64,000 nucleotides of DNA from Nectonema munidae (Eukaryota; Nematomorpha; Nectonematoida; Nectonematidae): the NCBI GenBank assembly GCA_030549495.1, contig JAUIRK010000828.1, positions 62,001-126,000 on the forward strand, in the 5' to 3' direction. The notes beneath the pieces were generated by a model. The model did no database searches. It was not told where the DNA came from and saw only the letters and a program-made list of their open reading frames with translations. Positions within the stretch are counted from its first letter, which is position 1; each line of letters opens with the position of its first letter. A program made the translations under genes and the position numbers. Of the stretch, positions 24,803 through 35,214 are shown in pieces.

Positions 24803-27800
24803 GTAAGTAGCCATTTTTTCGCTGCGGAACTGTGAGAAAGGATGATTGCGTTTTCACGACACTTTACTAGCGAGATTAGAGAGCCCTGTTTAGAACACGC
24901 TTCCCTAAACTTATTAACTCCATTACCCCTTGGGAATATATGGCGTGCATATTGCATATATGCCATTTTGAATTCTATTTTGTCCTTTTGGAATTGGAGT
25001 TTTTTTGCCATTCTATTTTATATTTTAAGAAGACAATTAGAAAAGAAAAAAGACAAAATATAATTATCGATGTTTAATTTTAAAATAAGTGGTTTTGAAA
25101 ATAAAAAGTATTCATTCTATTTAAAAAGATGTGAACGCGCCTTTTCTGTGATTTACTCATGTTTCCAACTAAGTTAGAGCTTAGGGTGTATACTCTCATT
25201 GTGTGTGGGCTGATTTAGATGTTAATAAACTCAATTAGTCCAGGATTAACTCATTTGATCTCAGAAAAAACAGACTAAAGTATGTAATTCGATATAAAAC
25301 TATCCTAACCCATTTGATTCGATATTCATATCTAAAGTTACTTTTATATAAAATTACCAAATGTCGTTTATTATTTCTGGGACCAAATGGGTTAAACCAT
25401 CAAATCGTTTGCGACATTTAACGATGATGCTAAAATCAAAAATAATATATGGGTTTAGAACGTGAACAAAAAAGGAGAGACTTTCAGGAAATAATAAATA
25501 AGACCCCCGGAAAAAACATAATTCTATAACAATTCACTTGGTGCTTTTTAGAAATTGAAGATGCGTCGTGGATGTTTCCTAGTCTGAGAATTTCTCATAT
25601 TTCAGGCTCTAAGGATCGGAAATATAGGAATTATGAGTGACAGTATATATTTTTTCGTTAAGGGCCATCAATTTCAATAATATTGGATTTAATGAAATCT
25701 TTATCCAGCTATGCATAGGTAGGATCTATTTTCTCCATATATCTTTTGTAATAATATAGAATGAGTATTTATGGGTCGTAAGAAATCACTTACATCACCA
25801 ATTTTTGACTTACATCACCAATTTTTGACTTACATCACCAATTTTTGGATGAACAATACCTGATTCTGAGCCTTCTTCTCCGTCATGCACCAAGGATGGA
25901 ATTCGTTTGTTGCGCGTTTGACCGGTTAACTTTGTACTTAAGACAGAACAGTTCTCCCTGCCCAATCATCGTAGAGCCAATTGACAATCCATTGCAATCT
26001 ATTTGCAGCCTTAGGAGATGATGAGTGTGCTCTGGTGATTGTATGGAGCAATATGACGGTTAGTGTTGGCTGATCTCAAGGTTAAACTACCATCCATATG
26101 ATGTTTGCCTGAGAGATTGTCAGACGCGTACTCCTACGGAAGATTACACCCTTAATTGAAATGTGGGTTCATCTATTGCACAATTAAAGATGAAGCATCT
26201 ATTTTAACAGTTCTCCCAGCTCTGATGAAATTCTTCTCTTCTTTCTTTCTGAAGACATAGTTGATGTACTGTACCTATATAACTATTTTTCTGCTTTATA
26301 ACTCATGAGTAGGGCATGAAAAAATTGGCCTAGAAAAGTGAAAAAAAAAATGTTTTTTTACTGACAATTTTAACAAAAAAATTTAAAAATGAGCTAAAAA
26401 TTGAATTTTAAAATAAACATATAATTACTAGGATAAAGTTTTTTTTACAAATTCAAATGAAATTTATGTATTTAACCATGATTGTAATTCAAATGATATA
26501 TTTGCAATGATCTTCATTCTTAAAATTCCGATTTTTTCTCAGTTTTTTGTTGAGCATTAAAAAGTTACTAAGCCTAAAATATTGATTTTATTGACCTTAA
26601 ATCTAAAAAAACACATTTAATATTATTATTTAGAAAGGCATTTTAAGTTTATAAACAAAAATGGACTTTGTTTACTTTCTCTCGTCCAACTGATAAGTGG
26701 GAAACTATTGAAATATCTGCACTTTATCTTGGTCAACGTTGGCTTCGCAGAGAAGGAATAGATTTTCTTTGTTACTCCCACTTTCTCAGTTAGATTTGCT
26801 TAGTAGTACATAAAAGATAATCTTGGAACAAAGAGCATATTCACCATAGAACTTCGGGCATGAATTTGTTCACTCGTGACTTTTAACACGCTTTCTATCA
26901 CGATAATGCTGATTACATAGAGATATTACGTGGGAAATACAAAGACGTTCCACTATTTTGTCTACGTGTCTCGATCAGCAACAATTTCAGAAAACTTTGG
27001 ATAACAGAAACTAAGCAAATACAGATAATATTTGTCTGCGTAGTGCATATTAAGCTGATATTGGCTGGTTCTATAATAGTGAAACCCTAACCCTAACCCT
27101 AACCGTAACCTTTAGTGCTCTGAAAAGAATGATTAAAATTACATTATGCATTGCAAAGATATTTAAAGGTTAATTTTATATGGAAATAGCCAAGTAATTA
27201 TTTTGGCGCATTATTTTAAATTTTATGATATTTTTAACCAGAAATATGAAAAAAAACACAAACCAGCAGCTTGTAAATTTTTTTTCGGGTTTGGACTCAT
27301 ATTTAACTTTATACTTTTTAGCTTTCTTATCAAATTTGTTGGACTAAATCTTGAAATATAACGACGAAATAAAAAAAGTTTTTTTGTAATATAAATTGTT
27401 AAAGCATGAATTGAATCTTTCTTATTTTAATATTCTGTGAATCTCGTATATGTTTTTAAACTTTCGTGTGACTTTTGATTGGAATCCGCCGAAATGACCA
27501 GAAATCTCCAGGTACTTTTCAAAATTTTTCAAATCACACACATTTTTATTCATTGTATACAAAAGACATAATATTAAAATTTAAATTCTTCATATTTTCT
27601 CTTTAAAATCTCCTCGTAATTTCAGTTTTTTACTAAATTGAAAAAATTTGTTTCAATTATTATTAGTATTATATATATAAAAAATCACAAAATTTTATCT
27701 TGAATTTTAAGATTGCATCAAAATTTTTCTTTTTAAATAACAAGTACTCATCGAAAATTTCATGGTACTTTTCAAAATTTTTACCTAATTTAATAAAATC

Positions 27801-30800
27801 TTAGAGATTTTGCAAGATTACGATGGAATTCAAAAGAAAAAAAACAATGATGAATTTGATTTTTTCATATGTTAAATATTTATGAAAGATAATTTTTAGG
27901 AATATAGTCTAAACTCTAAATTATGAAAAGTATTTGCAGATTCAGACGGATTTCAAGGTATTATTGGTGATTTCGGTACCTTATATTCAGATATGACTTT
28001 TACCGACAAAGACCTAAAAGTAGGTAATTAATTATTTCAAATGTAAACAGATTTTCTAAATGTTTTCATGAAAAATAATTTTGGACTTAATTAAAGGGTT
28101 TAATTACTTCTAATACTGATATTTCATGGTTTGGCATGCTCTTGTTGCACCATTTACTTTAAAAGTAAATGAAAAATTTGGAAGATGACATCACGCATGA
28201 ATGTTTCGTTGCCAACTTTTTCTAGGATTCGCTACATATGTTAACGCTCATAAAACATACTTTTAGACAATAAATTTTAAGGAACTCATCAAAAAAAGTG
28301 ATAGAAAAGTAAAAGATAGTGCAGAGAAAGGAAATACTACGAAAATCAAAACGTTGCACTTCAAAGAGCAAAAAGACACGCAATCACAACAGATCTTGAC
28401 ACAGTTGATAGAAATGCGACAAGACCTTCTTGAAGTGAACAAACTAAGATATTTATTTTTGTTTTTGTGTGAAAAGTCAAGACATGTATGATTTCTCTCT
28501 AAGACCTAAAGCGTTGATGTCCATACTCCATGTGATAAATGATGCTTTTAACCTCAAAAAATGTACCTTTACTCAAACCAACTCAAAAGTTTTAGTAATG
28601 CTTTTGGATTCCAAGTTAAAAATATGTTTAGTAAATGGCGTATATGTGTAATATTGGGTTCTCTAATCAAACTTTTGTTATTACTTCATCCTTTATGTCA
28701 TTGGAAGGACTTTTTTAATCTTACGAGGTGAATTTTGGGAAAACTATTCAAAAGTACGTAATAAAAGCAGCTATAATGAGTTTAGCTTATTATTTAGTGA
28801 AACCTCCAAAAAAGAACAATGCAGAATATACTACATATCAAGAAACAGTCAACGTTCAATTATCTATCTGTAAAATAATGTAAAAACGTATATCTTGCAA
28901 ATTCCCTTATTCTAAGTTTGGAATATTTCAATGTTTTAGCATAACAGTTCAAGGCCAAATAAAACAAAGCGTGAGTGAGTGAGCGCTTGTTTACGGACAC
29001 GCGAAGGACAATTTTGCTTCACTGATAAAAGAATTCGTTTTTCAAGTAATATGCTTGGTTGATCAAGTTAGTTCTTCAGCTAAAACCACTAATGATAGTT
29101 ATTCGAGTCAAATAACAATATTTTTCATAGTTATTTTTGGAGATTTAATTCAATACCTTCACCTTACTTTAGACATGAGAAGATTTTATTCTATATGAAG
29201 TAAATTAGCATTATAAAACTTGTTTTATTTAATTCTATATACCATTTTTCCTTCTAAATTATCTTTTTTTTTAGTTCTAAATTGTCTCTTTTCAATCCTA
29301 ATTTGTCTTTTTTAAATTCTAAAATGTCTTTTTTAAATTCTAAACGCTCTTTCTAAAATACAAAATAAAATTGAAAAAAAAGATATTCTAGGACTTAAAA
29401 AAGACAAATTAGGATTGAAATAAGGCAATTGCGAACTAAAAATGGCGTATATATATAGCTTTATCGCACCTCTATTTAATATCGGAGATTGAGTGAACAT
29501 AAATGTCATTCAAGTGGTGTCCTAATGACAATGTCATTTTTCCCGTTTCAATAATGATTGTAAATTCTTCCCTTTATAATTGACAAAATTCATCTTTGCA
29601 TTTTGTTAGAACATTTTTTAATAAATTCATTTTTTATCAAAAAGAAATAAATTGATTCTATATTAGTTCGTTATTCGACTCTGTTTTGTGTCATCAGAAA
29701 CAAACGTGAAATATTCTCATGATTTTTTACTATATCATATATATTAATATGGCGAAAAAAAATTCAGAAATTAAAGTATACAATCGAATATTTTTTTATT
29801 TGATAAGACATTGGGTTACTTTTAAAAGAGTGATAAATCAAAAGAGTGACAAAATTGATCACTTTTTTAATCAAAGACCCAATCAGAAATGTTTGAAGGA
29901 GATGGCAAAACTAAAAGATTTTTTGCTATTAGTAAAAGACCTTAATTCAACTCTGATAATAAATATTTTTATAAATCTTAAATAGTTAAAAATTTTAATT
30001 TTTTATTACAAATTTAATTAGAAAGTTTAAAAATTTATAACATAAACTTATCTTATGGAGGATAAATGCCCCTGACCCCCTCCCCTTGGTTACACCCTAG
30101 CTTTAAATAGTGCTCAAAGGAATGACAAATGAAAGGAGTGACACAATTTAATAATAATCATCAAAGACAAATCAAAAGTTAGTTAATTTGTTCATAGTTG
30201 GTTAGTTAGTTAGTGTATTAGTTAGTCAGTGAGTTATAAAGTTAGTTAGTGAACGAGTTATAGTTGAAGTCTTTTATTAAATTTTTAGATTTTTTTGTTA
30301 TTCTTTTGTCATGGAACTTCTTTGAATTTCGATATTTTTTGTCACTCTTTTGTGATGTTGTCCTTTTTAAAATATATTTATGTCATAAAGTACCATTTGA
30401 ATTTATATACAATAAAAAAAGTAAGTTATACATAATGAAATTTTCGTTCTTATTCAATTAAATATTTAAATATAAATTTTCAAATACAATATATAAAAAA
30501 TCTATTTACATAAATTTGCAAAAAATAATCAATGTTTTGTATTGTCACTCTTTTGAAATTTGTTATTTTTGTCATTCATTTGTCACCTCAGTCTTTTAAT
30601 TTTTGACATTTGTGTCACTCATTTGTATTTTGTCATTTTTATCACTTTTTTGATTTGTCACTCTTTTGAGCTGCTTCTTACTACCAAGATATTAAATTTC
30701 ATACTGAAGTGGGCTCATAAAAATTAATTCATCTAAAAAATAAATATAAAGCTTTAACTTGAAAAGGCAGATAACGTATTAAGCATAATATTAATGGCGT

Positions 30801-33066
30801 ACTATTTATGATTTAAATTAAAGAAATAACTCACTCCATTTTTCTAACCAAGCGGCTGAGTGGCCTTTGATGCTGACCTTCAAAAGTTACTTCTTCTTAA
30901 AAAAAAATTTATTGCGTTTGCTTCTTCTTCTTTTTTATTCGTCCAAATTTCACTTTTTGCTTTCAATCAATTGTTAATTACTCGAAAAACTTTTGTAAAT
31001 AAAGTTATTATTTTTATTTTTATTTTTTTATTAATTTGAATTACTCTGATGAAAATGATGTCTTTAAGTTTTTAAGAGTATTTAATAAATTGATACACTT
31101 ATAATGATGTGTGTGTTGTATTTTCATCGAAATTTTCTTTAAATAGAAATCTTTATAAAAGTATCTATTGTTTTTTGTTAATTAATGTTCTAATGATCTA
31201 TTATTTTTTTGTTTTTTAAAATTATCTTTGTTATTTGAAAATAAAGTTTTTTTCTTTTGTTGTTAATAATTAAAAATAATTGCTTCTGTATTTATAAAAA
31301 ATCATTCAAAAATATGAAATGTGCAAAAAATAAAAAAAGTTCCTTTCATGTTTATACGAATACTTTATGAACTCGATAATTTGCTCCGAAAATAAGATGT
31401 AATTGCTTTTTTGAAAAACTTTCAGCCCATATAGAGAAAAAAGGGTGTAAATTTTGAAAAAACTGCATCTAAATTATTTTATGTCTTTTACATTATTTAT
31501 ATTTAGTAAGAAGGAAATGATACTAATATATATATGGGGAGATAAAGTATCAAAAGGCTCTGTGTTGTAGAGATAGCCAATAAATGTAGAATGATGAATT
31601 ATATTAGTGATGATTAAATGGGGGATGATGAAAAGTCGTGATACCAGCCAAATCTGATTTGTTAAATTATATTTGTTAGATCAAGAACCTGCTCAAGGAA
31701 GAGAAGGTGGCAAGAAAAGAAGGGCAAACTTTGAGAAAACAGGTTAAACAATTCAACTTTAAGGATGGAGAAAAAGATAATGCAAAGTATTTTTAAGTTT
31801 AAACCTTTTTATATCACACACTTGGAATCTGACATGGTGCACCGAAATTTAATCATGATGAAAATATTCAATTTAAAACATTATTAAATATTTTAACAAG
31901 TAATTTAACTTTCTTATTTATTTTTTACGCTAACTATGATCATGTTACCTAAAAGTTCACAAAAATGTGCAATTATCATTCCCATAAATCATCATTAAGT
32001 AATACATATGGTATCTTAAACAAAATTCTTTAAAATGTGTAAAGATATTAATAATTAAATTAGTATAATTGTAAAAATATCTCTCTACCAATTGAGATTT
32101 AATCAGTATTCTTATTAAACTTATTTTTAATCTTATAATACTAACTCATCAAAGATTTTTATTACTAAAAAATTTCAAGAGCATATTTTATTTTATTTCA
32201 AAGGAAAAATTTCTTATTGAGTTAAAAAAATGTTTAGTAGCGAATATTCTACGTTCGCTAAAGCAAAAGAAGAATTTAGCTTTCAACATATCAAATATAT
32301 TTACACCTTAAGCCAAACAATTCTTTATCAGATTATTTTTGGTTTATAATTTTGCATATTTACATATAATCAATTACACATATGGGACTTATAACTCGAG
32401 AACTAATATTTCTAGCTCTGTTCAGTATACTGGTTTTTGTTGGGTACACATGGAAAATTGAAAGCCAGTAAATTATAACTAGAAAACTGAATATCAAAGA
32501 AAAATGCACACTCATTTACTGTTAATGTTTCTTTAAAACGAAAGTATAAATATGAAAATTAAATTTTTTTTAGGAAGCCACTCTTACTCAATGATAGAAA
32601 ATTTAAAAAGAAAAGTTCGATGCATAAATTAAGAGATGCAAAGAAAGAAGAACTTGAAGAAAGTGATGGTGTTGATAGTTGTGATAAATCAGAAGAATCA
32701 GAAGCGAATAAATTTAAGTCAAGCGAAGTGAAAGACAAGAAAGGGAAAGTCAGCCTTGAAGGAGGAAAGTTTGATGAAGACAAGGAGAGCTTGGAAGGAA
32801 TTGTGAAGATTAGCAGAAAAGATAAAGACGAAGAACGAATCAAAATAAATGCCTCAGAGAAGGACGCCACTTCTGTGAAAAACAGCCACGATTTGAATGC
32901 TGGAGAAATGGAAGTCGTTTTGAGTGACAGTGCTAGTACTCTCTCAGACTACTTCGACAAAAATAAAGGCGCTGATAAAAGATTTTCTTCTTCTGCTTCC
33001 TCTCAAATTGACAAGAAGACTGACAATGAAAACACTGATTCCCGCTCCTTCAACTTTTTCATTTAA
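24644..33066 (+). CDS. Unrecognised coiled-coil protein with acidic tail (six exons)
   Basis: I joined exons 24644-24802, 25606-25642, 27940-28019, 28267-28434 (or 28485), 31680-31786 and 32574-33066. All junctions are GT/AG and phases 0,1,0,0,2 agree, giving 347 or 364 residues. The first exon encodes a charged heptad-like helix (MNARMEKKKRQIEGTKRK), the middle ones DFGTLYSDMTFTDKDLK and another helix (QQILTQLIEMRQDLLE, LLKEEKVARKEGQTLRKQ), and the last an Asp/Glu/Lys/Ser-rich low-complexity tail. There is no signal peptide or membrane segment, so it is probably cytoplasmic or nuclear. I do not recognise the family. The 37-base second exon is the weakest link. Part of its 3' end is duplicated at 47811-48092. 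Confidence 0.6.
24840..25605. other. Intron 1 of the coiled-coil gene; no other gene seen
   Basis: The first 250 bases are slightly less AT-rich, but the frames there (24842-25063 plus, 24595-25011 minus) are hydrophobic or antisense and show no domain. Confidence 0.35.
25606..25642 (+). CDS. Coiled-coil gene, exon 2 (microexon)
   Basis: Acceptor ATATTTCAG ends at 25605, and the exon reads ALRIGNIGIMSD plus one base before a GTATAT donor at 25643. It is supported only by phase agreement on both sides. An alternative frame over 25553-25635 (EDASWMFPSLRISH) is also open, so the exon choice could be wrong. Confidence 0.4.
25789..25847 (+). repeat. Small tandem repeat, three copies of a 20-base unit
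   Basis: The unit TACATCACCAATTTTTGACT occurs three times in a row, nearly perfectly. Confidence 0.9.
25850..27939. other. Intron 2 of the coiled-coil gene; GC-richer block and a telomere-like patch
   Basis: About 25860-26250 is clearly less AT-rich than its surroundings but has no long open frame; it may be a decayed element that I cannot identify. At about 27082-27107 lie three copies of CCCTAA and a variant. No exon is visible in the rest. Confidence 0.35.
27940..28019 (+). CDS. Coiled-coil gene, exon 3
   Basis: Acceptor TATTTGCAG ends at 27939. Two bases complete a codon, then SDGFQGIIGDFG and TLYSDMTFTDKDLK follow, and the donor GTAGGT lies at 28020 in phase 0. Stops occur in the other two forward frames. 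Confidence 0.6.
28267..28434 (+). CDS. Coiled-coil gene, exon 4
   Basis: The acceptor is CTTTTAG at 28266. The frame reads TINFKELIKKSDRK, KIKTLHFKEQKD and QQILTQLIEMRQDLLE, a clear helical coding pattern with no ATG near its start. The donor is either GTGAAC at 28435 or GTATGA at 28486; both are phase 0. I prefer the first because the helix then continues smoothly into exon 5. Confidence 0.6.
28486..29815. other. Intron 4 of the coiled-coil gene, first part; hairpin-forming repeat at 29263-29445
   Basis: About 29263-29320 (TTAGTTCTAAATTGTC, CAATCCTAATTTGTC) returns in reverse at about 29385-29445 (GACAAATTAGGATTG, GCGAACTAAAAA). This inverted repeat is probably a small MITE. The frame 28469-28651 shows no domain. 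Confidence 0.45.
29820..30675. mobile_element. Unclassified element with repeated CAAAAGAGTGACAAA end motifs
   Basis: The motif CAAAAGAGTGACAAA and variants occur at the left (29823-29860) and several times in reverse at the right (30545-30672, for example GATTTGTCACTCTTTTGAG), with more copies near 30110-30135 and 30290-30350. Outward-facing multi-copy subterminal motifs suggest a non-autonomous DNA transposon. A (GTTA)n patch sits at about 30180-30260. The frame 29719-29985 overlaps the left end and has no domain. Confidence 0.45.
30680..31679. other. Intron 4 of the coiled-coil gene, last part; no exon seen
   Basis: AT-rich. The only recognisable piece is a tRNA-Ser/Leu-like 5' half at 30848-30890 (AAGCGGCTGAGTGGCC), an A box without a B box. 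Confidence 0.35.
31680..31786 (+). CDS. Coiled-coil gene, exon 5
   Basis: The acceptor is TTTGTTAG ending at 31679. The exon reads IKNLLKEEKVARKEGQ and KQVKQFNFKDGEKDNA. The donor GTATTT at 31787 leaves two bases that join the first base of exon 6 to form a lysine codon. Confidence 0.6.
31790..32570. other. Intron 5 of the coiled-coil gene; nothing seen
   Basis: AT-rich sequence with no open frame of note and no repeat that I can name. Confidence 0.35.
32574..33066 (+). CDS. Coiled-coil gene, exon 6 (acidic C-terminal tail and stop)
   Basis: Acceptor TTTTTTTTAG ends at 32573. The exon encodes KPLLLNDRKFKKKSS and then about 145 residues rich in Glu, Asp, Lys and Ser, with the stop at 33064-33066. 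The tail is probably disordered. Confidence 0.7.
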
Positions 33067-33135
33067 CCTTTTGAAAAATGAAAGATGAGGCATTTTTTAA
33101 AAAAACATTTTGAATTTTAGGATAAATTTAAGTTA

Positions 33136-33141
33136 AATAAA
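33136..33141 (+). promoter_or_regulatory. Candidate polyadenylation signal of the coiled-coil gene
   Basis: AATAAA about 70 bases after the stop codon. The duplicated 3' end at 47811-48092 carries a similar string in reverse. Confidence 0.5.
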
Positions 33142-33144
33142 ATT

Positions 33145-33900
33145 AATGAAAAAACCATGCGTGCTCCAGCCAGCGTTGCTTTATATCCGAATGTATACAA
33201 AAAACTTCACAACACTTTCTAAACTCTGTGATTGGACTGTAAAATGATTGGTTTGACATGAACAGCGTTAAGAAGTAATCAATGAGATTGACACGTGGAA
33301 AACATTTATCACAAATTTATACGAATTATGAGCACATACCAATTTAATAAACCTATCAAAAAGTTATCCTCTGAAATTATAACAAGTTTATACTCCGACA
33401 ATTTTGAGAAAAATAAACTAGCATTCTCTTATATGTTAAAATTTCACCTATAAAAATAGAAATTAGTTAGATAGTATGAAGGTTTTTAAAAGTAAACTTT
33501 AAACCTGCCTACCTTTTTTTAAAGTACCTTTGGTTGATGAATAAATTAGCTTCTTTTACAAGATCAATTTTTTAAATTTTCCTCACCACTATGTTAGTAG
33601 CCATTACGAGCTTGTATATAATAAAATTGAAAATTGGAATATTTATCTAACTTTAGATATTACAATTTTAATTGGCAAATATAAAAAAAAGCAAAAAATT
33701 TATAATTATATTCTATGTTATAATTCACTGTCCAACAAATTGCTACAAGCTAAAACATCATCACTTTCTAATAGTCTTAAACTGTTATTTTCTAAAAAGT
33801 AATCTCTTTATATTCAAAATGCCTCATATTTTTTGTTATTTGCATTTTCGTAAATATATGTACCTATTATGTGTATATATAAAATCACAATACATGTACA
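33145..33900. other. 3' flank of the coiled-coil gene; no gene seen
   Basis: The stretch up to about 33256 is shared, inverted, with 47811-48092. After it the sequence is plain AT-rich. Confidence 0.35.
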
Positions 33901-34830
33901 AATAAAAGTATGAAAAAACAAATTTATTTTTTATATTTATGTTTTTTTCTGTGAATATTTTCTTTTTCTTCTCTATACAATAGTCAGCCAGCATATTTCG
34001 GCTCGATTTTCCTTTGTAGCGGTTTTCAATTTTTGAAATATCTTTGTGAAACCTTTCCCCATGTTCATCGCTTACATCAGATAGATTTTCTGAAAAAACG
34101 ACAAGTGGGAATCCAAAAAATGGACCTTTAGAGACATGCGACAACCAAGCATTCCATAGGGTTTAATTAATTGAGAGACAATTAATTCGTAGTCTTCAGA
34201 TTTATGGCGTCCTAAAAAATATTTGCAAACATTTTTGAGACTTTTCCAAGGATTCGCTTCCAACTCATTAAGGGTCTCGTCAAAGTTTTAATCTCCATCA
34301 ATTGCCGTATTTGGGGTCCAACTAAAATGCCCTCTTTCAATTTTGCATCACTTATTTTTGAAAATTTGGCTTTCAGGTATAAAAAAACTGGAGCCATCAT
34401 GCTTGAGTGTTTTAAGAAATTGTTTAACCAACCCGAGTTTAATGCGAAGAGACGGCAATATAACTTTTTCTTTATTTACTAAAGGCTTTTTTACTATATT
34501 TTTAAAGCCTATTTTAGATCTCGATCTTTCTGGCCAAAGTTTTTGTTTGTAATGTTTGTTAGAATCTCGAGAATTCTATAGGCACAGGAAATACAATTTA
34601 GTGTAACCTGTTTGCAAACCGTTTAAAATTGCCACTACTTTTAAATCTGCACAGAGAAGCCAATTGTGCTCTTTGTATTTTACTTTTTCTAGTATAAATT
34701 TCAGGTTTTCATAGTTTTCTTTTAAAGAGGCTGAATAAGCGATTGGTATTGATGGCAAAGCATTTCCTATATGTAAAATTACAGCTTTGGTACTATTAAC
34801 TGAAGAATCAATCAAAAGTCTCCACTGTGA
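33900..34830 (-). mobile_element. Decayed copy of an uncharacterised repeated protein family
   Basis: Minus-strand pieces read MIDSSVNSTKAVILH, LLCADLKVVAILNG, LGCRMSLKVHFLDSHL and DEHGERFHKDISKIE. I recall highly similar unnamed proteins in many copies in insect and crustacean genomes, always without a named domain, which suggests a mobile element of unassigned class. This copy is broken in several places. It ends against the G run at 34884. Confidence 0.5.
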
Positions 34831-34883
34831 AGCTTCATAAAATAAATTTAATTTTTCAAAAAGATTATAAAATTTGCTAAAAA

Positions 34884-34927
<44 letters not shown>

Positions 34928-35210
34928 CTTTTGATTGTAATTTTTTCAAAATTTTTTAATCTAAATCAAATAAAAGGGGGGAAGAGGGTTTTGAGAAGAA
35001 TAATATTATTTTTTTATTAATTTATTTTTTTATTTTTTTAAAAATTAAAAATTTTTTTAATTTTTTTTTTTAAAGATTTTTAGTTTTTGTAGTTTTTATT
35101 TATTATTAATAAAAAAAAAAAAATAAAAAAAATAAATAACATTCTTTTTTTTTTTTATTTTTTTTTTTTTGGGTTGGTGTGTTGTTGTTTTTTTTAAAAA
35201 AAAAAAACAT
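34884..35210. other. 42-base G homopolymer followed by low-complexity sequence; possible assembly fault
   Basis: An uninterrupted run of about 42 G is followed by about 285 bases made almost entirely of runs of A and T with few other bases. Such sequence is rare in genomic DNA and typical of low-quality consensus. It separates the previous element from a LINE fragment. Confidence 0.7.
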
Positions 35211-35214
35211 CAAG

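Noticed and set aside
24595-25011. Minus-strand frame of 138 codons over exon 1 of the coiled-coil gene
   Set aside because: Antisense to a better supported exon, with low-complexity Phe/Ser content.
27082-27107. Chromosome end
   Set aside because: Only three repeat units, internal to an intron.
32559-32870. Minus-strand Ser/Leu/Phe-rich frame of 103 codons
   Set aside because: Antisense of the Glu/Lys-rich tail of exon 6; the composition is explained by the other strand.
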